This document shows, piece by piece, positions 48,422 through 58,349 of a DNA stretch of 64,000 bases. Below the pieces are notes generated by a model that saw only the letters and a list, made by a program, of their open reading frames with translations, did no database searches and had not been told where the DNA came from. This stretch comes from Adineta steineri (lineage: Eukaryota > Rotifera > Eurotatoria > Adinetida > Adinetidae): the NCBI GenBank assembly GCA_905250115.1, contig CAJNOI010000255.1, positions 1-64,000 of the forward strand, written 5' to 3'. The position numbers were made by a program, and so were the translations under genes. How positions within the stretch are numbered: position 1 is the first letter of the stretch; each line of letters begins with the position of its first letter.

Positions 48422-49594
48422 CTATCCTGCATGGATTTTTACTCTTAACATTCGTACTATATACTTCTCTTGTAAAAAAAAAGAGTTAAGTTATATGTTA
48501 GTCTTCATTTGTTTCCTTTTTATATATCCTTCTCTCTCTCTCTCTCTTTCTCTTTTTTCTCTCTTATTCTAGTTTTCTAGTAAAAAAAGCGTTCCGGGAA
48601 AAACGTATTGAGAAAATGACGATCGTGTGTTGTTCTTAAAATATCCCTTATACTACCGATAAAACACTAGTTTACTCGGTATATATAGTCAATCTTATCG
48701 ACATTCATTTGTATGTGTAGACAAAGAAGAAAAAAAAAAGAAAAATAACTAATTTACGTTCAATCCATTTTCTAACACTACCGTCTGTTCTTTCTCAAAT
48801 CTAAAATTCTCTGTTATTGTTTTTCTTCAAAATAATCTTGTATTACCTTGTCATACTATCGAGATGATTTCCAATTAGATTTAATTAATTATTTATTTTA
48901 TTATTACTCACAAATTTATTTGTTATCTTGATAATATATTCATTGTTAAGATAAAAATAATTTTTTTTTTCTCTCCATAGAAAAGATTAGACGAAAAGAT
49001 ATATATACATTTTTTTTTGATTATAGAAGTAATGCTTTGTTCTTAATGTTCAAGATGACAGGAAGAACACTAGTACTCTCAAGTGACATTTCAAATTGAA
49101 TGAGCGATCGATTTTTATCATATAATATAGCTTCTAGCGTTTTGATTTTATTTGAAATCATACCGGATATCATTAAAAAGAAATCAAACTCATTTCACTT
49201 GTTGAGTTTTTCAAAATAACGATAAAAAAAACATAAAATGATAAATATCGAGAGACTAAACAAATGTTTTTCACAAACTGATCAATTATTTACAAAGTCT
49301 TGATAAATGCTGAAGAAAAAAAAATCTTTTGATTTATCTCATATACATTGTTCAACATTTATTACAAGAATAGATTCTTGGTATTAATAGAATTTAAATG
49401 AAAAGAATCATATTACTGAATTATCGTATGTCGAAAACTGTTCTTTAATGAAAAAAAAATTGTAGTAAATTTTATTTTCAAATAGATGTCGTATGATATG
49501 ATTGGATAGAGAGTCTGTTACTATGACGTTATAAAACAGAATGATGCTTTGATTAAGCATTCGCATATGAAATTAAATATTTAACTTAAACATC
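48422..49594. other. Intergenic between EF-hand and TEX47-like genes (divergent)
   Basis: AT-rich, with a CT microsatellite at about 48531-48553. It lies between divergently transcribed genes, so it should hold both promoters. No other features seen. Confidence 0.5.
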
Positions 49595-50732
49595 ATGACT
49601 CAAGTACGAAATAAACGTCGAAATGAACGTCTTAGACCAGCACATGATATAATTGGTGGTGAAAACCATAATGATTATCCTACTCAAACATTATTCGAAG
49701 AAATTAAAGAAAAAAAAGTATATTATATTTAAAATAATATTTATTCGATATTTAAAATATTGTATTTAGTTGCCATTTGTAAGTAATATTGTTATCATCG
49801 GTCGTTTACGAGATACTTGGGATAAACAATCTGAACTTGGAGGTTTGAATTATTCGTTTTTTTGTGTAAATTTAACTTTTGTTTATAGAGTATTATCAAA
49901 AATTTATAAGTTCATTATCAAGTATTATTGAAAAAGGTCTTGAACATCATGAACATAATACACCGGATAGCTATAATACGCAACATGCTACTGGTCTCTT
50001 ACTTATTTTTCCAACTCTTTTTGTTCATTGTCTTGAAGTAACAAATCCAGCATTAAAACTTGTTCTTGAAGATCTTAATCAATCAATTAATACTCAAGAT
50101 GGGCTTATTCGAGAAGCATCTATTCTTAATATATCATATAATGTTTGTACTTTTAACAAAAATATTACAATTAAATTTTGTTTTTTTTCTTCTATTAAGA
50201 TTAAAACACGTATTTATCCAAATTGGACTTTTAAAAGTATTAAATTAGCTGTTGAAGACCTTGATGCTCAACCGGCGGAAACAACAGAAACAATTGCATT
50301 AGAAGTTCTTGGTAAATTATTACGATTAGCTAAATATCAAGCGGAAGAACGACAACGAAATGTAATACTTAAATATTTAATTATAATTTTCAATATTGTA
50401 TTTCTTTTACTAAAGGAACGACCTGTTGATATTCTTGCAAATATTGATCAACAACGAGCTGATCTACTACCTAATCAAGGTAACCATATAAATTTTCTTT
50501 TTTTTTCTTGATAATTAAAATTTCTTTTAAGCAAATATTAATTATCTTCTTAAACAACCAATTTTTCGAACAGCAGATGATATTCTTAAAAATTATAAAC
50601 GTCCAGTGAATATTCGATTCGAAAGTGGTAAGTAAAATTATTTCCTTATTAAATTACTTATAACATTATCTATCTCTATTTTTAGATTTAACTGCACCAC
50701 CTACTCATCGATTATTTCCAATCACTTTTTAA
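49595..50732 (+). CDS. TEX47-like protein (tentative)
   Basis: Seven exons (49595-49717, 49770-49842, 49889-50142, 50200-50361, 50416-50479, 50532-50627, 50686-50732) join in frame to 272 residues. The core reads LPFVSNIVIIGRLRDTW, then EYYQKFISSLSSIIEK, then HATGLLLIFPTLFVHCLEV. This pattern of beta strand, helix and a TGLLLxxP-xxxHxxE strand resembles TEX47, a family with a BLUF-like ferredoxin fold, known in animals mainly from ciliated or testis tissue. No flavin-binding claim is made. The C-terminal third (IKLAVEDLDAQPAETTETI ... LLKQPIFRTADDILKNY) is unassigned. The family call rests on pattern memory only. The gene lies head-to-tail with the VWA7-like gene, with 252 bp between. Confidence 0.55.
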
Positions 50733-50912
50733 CTATTGCTCTATTTTTTATTACTAATTATGTTCGTTTTTCGTCTTTTTTTTGCGTCATAATAAATGAA
50801 AAACCATTCAAAACAAAAGTCACGAATACTTATTGTGTAAAACCTAAACCCGTATTTTATCGTTCGTAGTAATAATAGATCGGCGTCATTCTACGATAAA
50901 ATTAGTAATATA

Positions 50913-50948
50913 TGACGTCAATCGATTGTAATCAATGATATATAAATA
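50913..50948 (+). promoter_or_regulatory. CRE (TGACGTCA) plus TATA box upstream of the VWA7-like gene
   Basis: A perfect palindromic cAMP-response element TGACGTCA at 50913-50920 is followed about 20 bp later by GATATATAAAT (50938-50948) and, 36 bp after that, by the start codon at 50985. The order and spacing suit a CREB/ATF-bound core promoter. Seen in sequence only. Confidence 0.5.
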
Positions 50949-50984
50949 TTGGATTGATTGAGATAGTAGTAACTCAATAATAAA

Positions 50985-53224
50985 ATGTACATCAATATGA
51001 TTCTTTTGATTTTCTTTCTATTTAATTATTTTTCTATGATAAATGGTTTTAATCCAATATCTTTATCATCGGATTCGCCTAGTGCAACACATGAATCTAT
51101 AACTCGTTGTGCTTTTGCTACAATAACTAGTGAATATATTCAAACACGATTCCAGATTAATATAACCATACCTACAATAACAAATGGTACATGTCCATCA
51201 TCATTTTTCAGACAATTAAAATCAATCTTTCCACAAATACAAAAACAAGGTGGAAATTCATATAGTACTTGGATAAATACAATTGATTATATTATTGGAT
51301 TTAATGCATTAGTTGATGTTGTTGAACAAACAGATGAATCACGTCATTTTGATTCCGAATCATTTATTGCAGCATCACAGATTATTCTTGCACGTTATAA
51401 AATAGCTATTGATTCATTAAACTCTTCTGATTATGATAATAGTAATGAATATTTCGGAAAAGTAACACATACATTACAAGGTATTTATTAAAAGACTTTT
51501 TTTCGTCATATTATGATTTTAATAAATATATATATATAGATTTTTATTCACATTCAAATTGGATTGAATTGAATAATCGAGAACCACAACAAGATCTTGG
51601 TATTAATAATATGACATCTGCTCAATTTGCTGCACCAACAGTTCGAACATGTACAAATTGTTCAACAGGTACAAATGCTATATGTCCATCAAATAATTGT
51701 ACATTAGCAGGTTTAACAAGTGGTTATTTTAAATTACTTACAGATATTATTCATAAGAAACCAGTAGGTAAATGTTCACATGGTGGTACATTCGATGCAA
51801 CAAAAAATAATGATGCTATTGGTGGTATTAATAAAGATACTGTTGATTCAATTCATGGATTTTTACATGTACCAGCTGCTCAAACAGCTTATTTAGCAAC
51901 ATATAAAATTTTACGACAATTTCGTAGTCAAGTTCTTGATATTCTCTTTGGTAAGTTTATTAATATATTAGATCGAAAAGCAGTTTCTAGCAAAATACTT
52001 ATGCTTGTTTCGTCATCATCATCTAAATCACAACAAGATTCATCATTAGTTTATACAAATATTTTAAATGATATTCGTAAAACAGATATGTTTTCTTCTA
52101 TTCAAGAAATTGTATTATCACCAGCTAGAGATTCTTATTATAAATCACACATACTTTCAATAGCAACGCATAAACATATAAGAATTGATATATTACGTAA
52201 TTCAATGTATCGACAAAATTCTTTTGATTATGGTCAAGATTTAGCAAGAATTACTGGTGGTCTTTATCTATATAATTATAATAAAAGTCAAGATAATATC
52301 AATATCAATCAAAATAAACAAACGGAATTAATTAATTTATTATATTCAAAAGATTCATCATCAGATAATATTTTAATTAATGTTGACAATACATGTTCAG
52401 ATCTTATTTTAGAATTTCTTACTAATGATACAATATCATCATTGACAATTCAACTACAAAAGTGGAGTCTAGTTCTTTCATCATCAAATATTCTTACGAA
52501 TACAACTTATTATAGATCGTATATATTTTCAAATGTATTACCTGGTCAATGGAGATTAATTATTTCTTCGTTACCAATCAAATGTAAATTTGATTTACGA
52601 GTATCATGTTATAGTAAATTTCATTGTTTTTCACGTGTTTATGTAAATAATGATAATGTTATTCATCCTGGTCTTATAGAATTCGAAGGTAATTTAATTC
52701 AAAATCAAAATGCTCTTCTTATAACAACATGTGATGATAATTCAATTAATATAACTGATATTTCGGTAGCAATGGTAGATGAAATCAATGGAAATATATT
52801 AGGAAATTCATTTCAATCAATTTATAATTCAGAAAATGATCGTTGGATAACAAATTTAACAAGTATTCCATCAGATCCATTTCGTTTTAAATTTTCATTT
52901 AATAATCAACAAATACAACGTTTATCATATCTATTATATCAACCTAGTTTAATCGATGTTGAAATTACTCAAGTTAATACAACATCAAAACAAAATATAC
53001 TTATTAATTATCGTATTCATAATTATAATAAAAAATCAGTTAAAATAAATTTTATTGCAAAAAATATTGGAACATATATGATTACAAAAGATTATAAATT
53101 AAAAGCTAATGCAACTCAGGATGATTATATCAACTTAAAGTCAGAAGCAAATCAAAAGGATATGATTGTCTTAACAATTACAACATCAACAGGGGATTGG
53201 AATTATGACGTTTATTCTTTGTAA
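50985..53224 (+). CDS. Secreted VWA7-like protein (Het-C-like N-terminus, partial VWA)
   Basis: Two exons (50985-51480, 51540-53224) join in phase to 726 residues. A signal peptide (MYINMILLIFFLFNYFSMING) precedes an N-terminal region with SATHESITRCAF and DFYSHSNWIEL, the motifs shared by VWA7 proteins and Het-C-type proteins. A cysteine-bearing segment (CTNCSTGTNAICPSNNC) follows, then GINKDTVDSIHGFLHVPAA. The expected VWA domain is reduced: the second-half strands are visible (ILMLVSS ... ITGGLYLYNY) but I find no DxSxS metal site. The C-terminal 300 residues look like beta-sandwich repeats of the type that follow VWA in this family. There is no TM helix, so it is probably secreted or extracellular. 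It has a CRE/TATA promoter just upstream and AATAAA-like motifs within 40 bp of the stop. Confidence 0.7.
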
Positions 53225-53878
53225 ATTTTTATAAATATTTGCTTTTTTTATTTTTTATAAATAAATTATCTTTACGTTAACTTCTCTATTCATTATCTCT
53301 AATTGAAGCTCAAAAGTATAAACAGCTCCTACATATGTACGCACGCACATGTACATCGAAAAAGAGGAGAAAAGAAAAAGAAGATATTATCGTGATTTTT
53401 ACTGGCTAATTTTTTTAAAGAATTTTCTTGAGGACTAGAGAGTGTCCTCCGAGAACATTTTACTATATATTCATTTTTTCAAGCTGTATCCAATGGTGTA
53501 ATTTTTATTAACTCTATATGAGATCGAAATTTTTGAACCAGTTCGTATGATTAATGAAATTAAAATATAAAAAAAACTTTTCAGTATCACATCTTTACCA
53601 CGTGCTTGAATAGATATATATATGCGTGAGAAGAAAAAGGAAAACAAACGAATTATTTGTAGATTGTATCAACGAATAGTGAAAAACGATAATTTTATAT
53701 AAACTAATTTTATTATAAAAAGATTTTGTTTACATTTTGTTTTAGAGTATTTGTTAATTTTAGTAAAAAGTAAAAATGATTCTAGTATCTCTAATTTTCA
53801 ATTTAAGATAATATCTACATATATAATTAACAGTTTCTTATTTACTTAGATATTGTTTTAATTTTCTTCGTATATACT
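53225..53878. other. Intergenic, no gene seen
   Basis: AT-rich spacer with scattered TATA runs just before the next start codon. Nothing else supported. Confidence 0.5.
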
Positions 53879-54232
53879 ATGCCACGTGTACCATTAACAA
53901 CTGTTAGATTACTCGATGAATATGAAATACCACAAGATGGTAAAGTTTTAAAAAATCAGTTTAATAACAAAATTTTTCTTTTTATCACCATGAAAACATA
54001 TAGATATTTTTTTGTTTACTTAGGCAACCATCAATATGTTTGTATTTTATGCAATTATTGTGCAAACGGTAGCAGAATAAAATGGATGCAACACATGTAT
54101 GATACCCATCGAGTTGCATTTGATTCACTATTAGATAATGTACGAGGAATCAATCAAGCTATTCGCGAGATTGATGATAATAATTCTCTTTCTCGTAGAG
54201 AAGAGTCCAGCAGGAATAAATTGTTTGCTTGA
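53879..54232 (+). CDS. Small C2H2-like zinc-finger protein
   Basis: Two exons (53879-53939, 54024-54232) join to 89 residues. A single finger-like block YVCILCNYCANGSRIKWM, then QHMYDTHRVAF, has a C-x2-C pair and an H-x4-H pair about 15 residues on, in C2H2 order. A third Cys (NYC) is nearby. The rest is short, charged and helical (GINQAIREIDDNNSLSRREE). Stand-alone single-finger proteins of this size are hard to assign; it could be a nucleic-acid-binding or adaptor microprotein, or a fragment of a larger factor. The ATG has no competing upstream frame. A diverged tandem repeat follows directly downstream. Confidence 0.6.
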   Translation: MPRVPLTTVRLLDEYEIPQDGKVLKNQFNNKIFLFITMKTYRYFFVYLGNHQYVCILCNYCANGSRIKWMQHMYDTHRVAFDSLLDNVRGINQAIREIDDNNSLSRREESSRNKLFA

Positions 54233-54269
54233 TTGCTTGTGTGTCCGCAGGGTCAAAAAAACATTGAAA

Positions 54270-54745
54270 TTTAATTTTTCAGATACTTCCGGAAAACTTT
54301 GACTGGGGGGGTAATCGAGGGTGGGGAACTCGAATCTGAAGTTAGTTTATTAAAATGAATGAGTTAATAATCAGTTAATAATTGATATTATTAATTTTTG
54401 AAATATTTTCGGAAAAGTTGCACCAAAGGGTAATCGAGTATGGAGAACTCGAATCTGAGGTTAACTTTAGTTAAAAATCAATTAATAATTAATTAATATT
54501 ATTAATCTTAAAGATAGGTCCAAGAAAATTTTACCAGAGAGTAATTCGAGAATCGATTTTTTAGAAAAGACATTTTTGGGACATTTCGATGCGAAGACTT
54601 CGAATCTGATGTTAGTTTTATAAAATAATTTTATGGATCACTTTTTTATGGAGAGAACCAATTTTTATAAAAAAACAATTTTCATAAGGGGTGACCGAAG
54701 GGTAAGCGGGGTGGAAGAACACAAATCTGGCGTTAATTTTTCGAA
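54270..54745. repeat. Diverged tandem repeat, about four units of 117-150 bp
   Basis: The motif AACTCGAATCTGARGTTAR recurs at about 54327, 54446, 54595 and 54719 (the last degraded to ACACAAATCTGGCGTTAA). Each unit also holds a TTTTCGGAAAA / GGGTAATCGAG block before the motif and AT-rich TTAATAATTAATATTATTAAT text after it. Copies are too diverged to be a young satellite. Origin and role are unknown. Confidence 0.6.
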
Positions 54746-54967
54746 ACTGTATAAGCAAAAAGTTTAGTATTGTAGAATACGATTTCTACGAGAAAGAGCT
54801 GAGCGAGTCCGCAGACGAGCGTTACTTGTGAAGTAATATCAAGCTGATTGACTCATGAATTTTTATCTAATTTTCTTTTTGTGAATAGATTAATAATGCA
54901 CACGGATTTCATTTAGTTGAAGAAGAATCAAATGACGGACAACAAGTATGATATAAGATAATGCATA

Positions 54968-55057
54968 GGGCATATTGAAAGTCTTTATAGAGCGATATCA
55001 AATTCTTATAAAATATCTCAAGAATTTGATATCGCTCTATAAAGACTTGATATGCCC
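54968..55057. mobile_element. 90-bp hairpin MITE flanked by TA
   Basis: Arms of about 38-40 bp (start GGGCATAT; inner part CTTTATAGAGCGATATCAAA, identical in both arms) are separated by a loop of about 12 bp. TA dinucleotides border the unit on both sides, as for a Tc1/mariner-type target duplication. The whole unit is a near-perfect palindrome. Confidence 0.75.
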
Positions 55058-55347
55058 TAAGTAATACCAATTGCTTCTTTGAAATAGTCTTTTTCAGTCA
55101 TGGGAAAATAATATTGTTATAAGATGAACTATAAATAAAAAGAAAAAACAAAACATTTTTAAATCATCGTCAAATTGGATGAACATGAGCTGATTTTATA
55201 TTTTTCTCGTCTATTTCGTTCATAGAGGAATGTTTAATCGTCATGTTTTGAGATATATCGTCTGTATATAATATATCGTCTGAGTATTAGTTTATATCTT
55301 ATACTGTTATTTATTTTTCTTCTCTAATAAACATTTTTTCGTTCAAT

Positions 55348-55556
55348 ATGGCAGAAAAAGAAGTAAATTATATTTAAATTATCTGAAAATTTCTTATACT
55401 ATTATTAATTGATATAAAATGTTTTTTTGCATTTAGGAAAACATTAATAACGTGGATGAACAAATCAAAAATCTGTTTAAGGCATTTAAAGATGGAACTT
55501 TAAATGAACAACAATATCTTGATGAAATCAAAAAGCTTTTTAAAAAAAAGGATTAA
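55348..55556 (+). CDS. 44-aa SHOCT-like microprotein
   Basis: Two exons, 55348-55362 (MAEKE) and 55437-55556, join in phase 0 with good GT-AG sites to 44 residues, ending IKKLFKKKD. The stretch EQIKNLFKAFKDGTLNEQQYLDEIKKLF follows the SHOCT pattern (two short helices around a G-x-x-x-E/Q turn) usually found at protein C-termini in bacteria. A SHOCT-like unit on its own in a eukaryote is unusual. Support is the consistent splice structure, a charged helical product and a stop followed by AT-rich 3' flank. It could be a micro-exon remnant of a larger gene. Confidence 0.5.
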
Positions 55557-56493
55557 AATTTTTTATTGTTACTCTTCATAGACTTGATTGTCATATTCAT
55601 TTCTTTGATCAAGTTGATTATTAATAAAAAGATATTTTCATTTTTAATAATATTTTTCTTTTTGGTACATTCAAATTGAATTATTTAAAGGTACTATTAC
55701 CTCATAAGGAAAATTTTAAAACACAACAAAATTTAACATTCTGAATTTTTAATAAGAATCAGTAGAGTAGTTTATTATTAGACTTTTGATTTAAATACAC
55801 AAATAATACAAAATTTAAATGCAGTGGTCAAAATAGTTACCACAAAAATCGCGTATTTTTTTTTGATAGTATTGATTTTTTCTATGAATCAAACTATGAT
55901 TAATTTAATTTAAATTTAATATTTGTTTTTTATTTTCATAAATGAACTACCTGAAATAATATTTTACTAATATATATGTGGCAGAAAACTATCGTAAGGG
56001 TGTGGGTGGATGCGTGCGGATGTTAGATACAGAGACTATCAACGACCACACCCTTAAGATTATACAACAAAATATAATTTTAAAGATAAATCTATCATGT
56101 GATGAATAGTATGAGTATTAAATTGTCTAAAATTTTCAAGCAGTTACATCTTTTTATAATTTATTTTATACTTATTAACCTGACCCTTGTTCCTAGAATG
56201 TTACATTTATCAGCAAAGAGTTTTATACTATTTATCTTTTTCTATACCACGTGCCATTCTCTTCAAACAAAACATATCATTAATACTTTACAAAAACAGA
56301 TTTATATAAGAAAAAGAAAGAAAAAAAAAAGAATCGCTGGTACGCATAGGTGAAAAACAACTAGTAAAGAAAAATAGAGGAGAAAGTTAACGAGAACATT
56401 CACCCCGTTCTCGTCGTACGCACAGAACGGAGAAAAACAAATTTGCATTTGTTTATGAAAAGGTCCTGATAGTCAGAGTCACTAGCAAAAAAA
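55557..56493. other. Intergenic upstream of cytochrome P450
   Basis: AT-rich. It contains a short GT-rich inverted-repeat element at 55995-56056 (TAAGGGTGTGGGTGG ... CCACACCCTTA). No gene supported; an 84-codon frame at 56099 has no recognisable content. Confidence 0.5.
55995..56056. repeat. Short GT-rich inverted-repeat element
   Basis: The left end TAAGGGTGTGG is exactly the reverse complement of the right end CCACACCCTTA on a 62-bp unit. Same family type as the elements at 4562 and 14459. TGTGGG is present at the left end. Confidence 0.6.
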
Positions 56494-58212
56494 ATGTTTT
56501 TATGTACTTGCATTCTACTAGCTGTACTTTGCATTTTAATTATTGCGTATTTATGGCATATTCGATCGACGTACGAATTTTTTACAAAACTTAATATCCC
56601 TGGCCCACCACCCGTACTCTTTTTTGGAAATTTTCTTGATATTATCAAAAGCAAACGATCATCTTTGAGTATTCATAAATGGACTGAAAAATATGGTCGT
56701 ATTTTTGGTTATTTCGAAGGACATTCACCTATCTTAGTTGTATCTGATCCAGATGTTCTACAAGATGTATTTATTAAATCATTCTCAAATTTTCATTCTC
56801 GTCGTTCATTTCCATTGGAGAAACGAGATGGCAGAGATGTTCATCTTTTCGGAGCTACTGGTCTACGTTGGAAACGACAACGATTTGTTATTAATCCTAC
56901 ATTTTCATCTGCTAAACTCAAACAAATGTCACCATTAATTCATCAAAGTATTGATGTGTTGATGGAAAAATTATCTAATGAATATAAAAAAGGAGAACCA
57001 TTTGATATATATGCATATTTTAAACGATTTACTATGGATACAATATGGTCATGTGGTTTTGGTGTTGATACAGATATGCAAAATAATATCAACGATCCGT
57101 ATCTTACTCATTCGCAGGATATTTTTAAGCCAAAATTTCGATTAAATGTTATTCTTGCTTTATTTATTACCGAACTAAAGCTTTTCTGGGTAAAATTAGA
57201 CGAAGTACAAAGTGTCATTCGAAATTGGATTCGTCATCATATTCCTATAACAAAAACATTTATTGGTTCAAGTCCAGTAAAATGGATTATGAAAGAAACA
57301 AAGAAGGTCATTGATAAACGTCAACTCATTGGTCAAACAAATCGAACTGATTTATTACAATTAATGCTTGAATCAGCAACCGATAAAGATATTATTCATG
57401 TATGAAATATTATTTTTATTTCAAAAACTAACTAGAATATTTATTTAGGATCGTCGAGCATCATTTGTTACGAACGATGACACAGGTGTTGAAATGCCAC
57501 TTATTCGAAAACTTACTAAACATGAAATTGCATCTAATGTTTTTCTCTTTAGTAAGTTACATTTATTATTTCTATTCTCTCAACTTTTTTCCATATCTTA
57601 GTGATTGCTGGATATGAAACAACAAGTACAGCACTTAGTTATGTTACTTATGTTCTTGCAACTCATCCAGAAGAACAACAGAAATTACAAGAACATATCG
57701 ATACACATTTTAATCCTGAAAATGAACATGATATGCCATCTTATGATACTATTTCACAAATGGATTATTTAGATATGTTCATTCGAGAAACACTTCGAAT
57801 GTATCCGATTGTACCAATAGCTATTAATCGTCAAAGTACAGAAGATTTTCAAATCAAAGGTATTGGTACAATTCCAGCTGGTACAATTATTGGTATTGAC
57901 ATGCTTACTTTACATTTTGATAATGATTTATGGGGTCCCGTTGATCCGCATATCTTTTATCCTGAACGATTTGCTACTAAACGTCATCCAATGGCATGGA
58001 TACCATTTGGCGCCGGGCCACGTAATTGTGTTGGAATGCGTTTTGCTTTAATGGAAATGAAAATGACTCTTATTCGTCTACTTAAATTATATTCATTAGT
58101 TAGTTGTGGTGATAAAACAGAAAAAGCATTTAAAAATTTACATGAAGCTTTTGTTATTGCTCCTTCCGAAGCTATTATACGTTTAGAACGTCGTAATGAA
58201 CATCATGACTAA
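56494..58212 (+). CDS. CYP: Cytochrome P450 monooxygenase, CYP3-clan type
   Basis: Three exons (56494-57399, 57449-57551, 57602-58212) join to 539 residues. An N-terminal membrane anchor (CTCILLAVLCILIIAYLW) is followed by the Pro-rich hinge NIPGPPPVLFFGN. The C-helix WxxxR is present as LRWKRQRFVINPTFSS. The I-helix oxygen-binding motif is AGYETTST, the K-helix ExxR is ETLRMYP, PERF is FYPERFA, and the heme-binding loop is PFGAGPRNCVGMRFALME with the axial cysteine. All catalytic signatures are intact. The motif set and length fit microsomal CYP3A/CYP6-like enzymes of the endoplasmic reticulum, which use NADPH-P450 reductase to oxidise lipophilic substrates. The substrate cannot be predicted. 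It is convergent with the RING gene, 137 bp between stops. Confidence 0.92.
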
Positions 58213-58349
58213 TTATATTAGTTTTTTAGAAACTTTCCTTTTTTAGCATCAATGAATAATCATAAAGAAAAACAATTTATTAAAACACTAAAAGATGTTA
58301 TCAGTTCAATAATAGCGCATTTTTTAAAAAAAAAGAAAATTCGAATAGT

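Noticed and set aside
56099-56353. 84-codon plus-strand frame before the P450 gene
   Set aside because: Hydrophobic/basic low-information sequence with no domain or splice partners.
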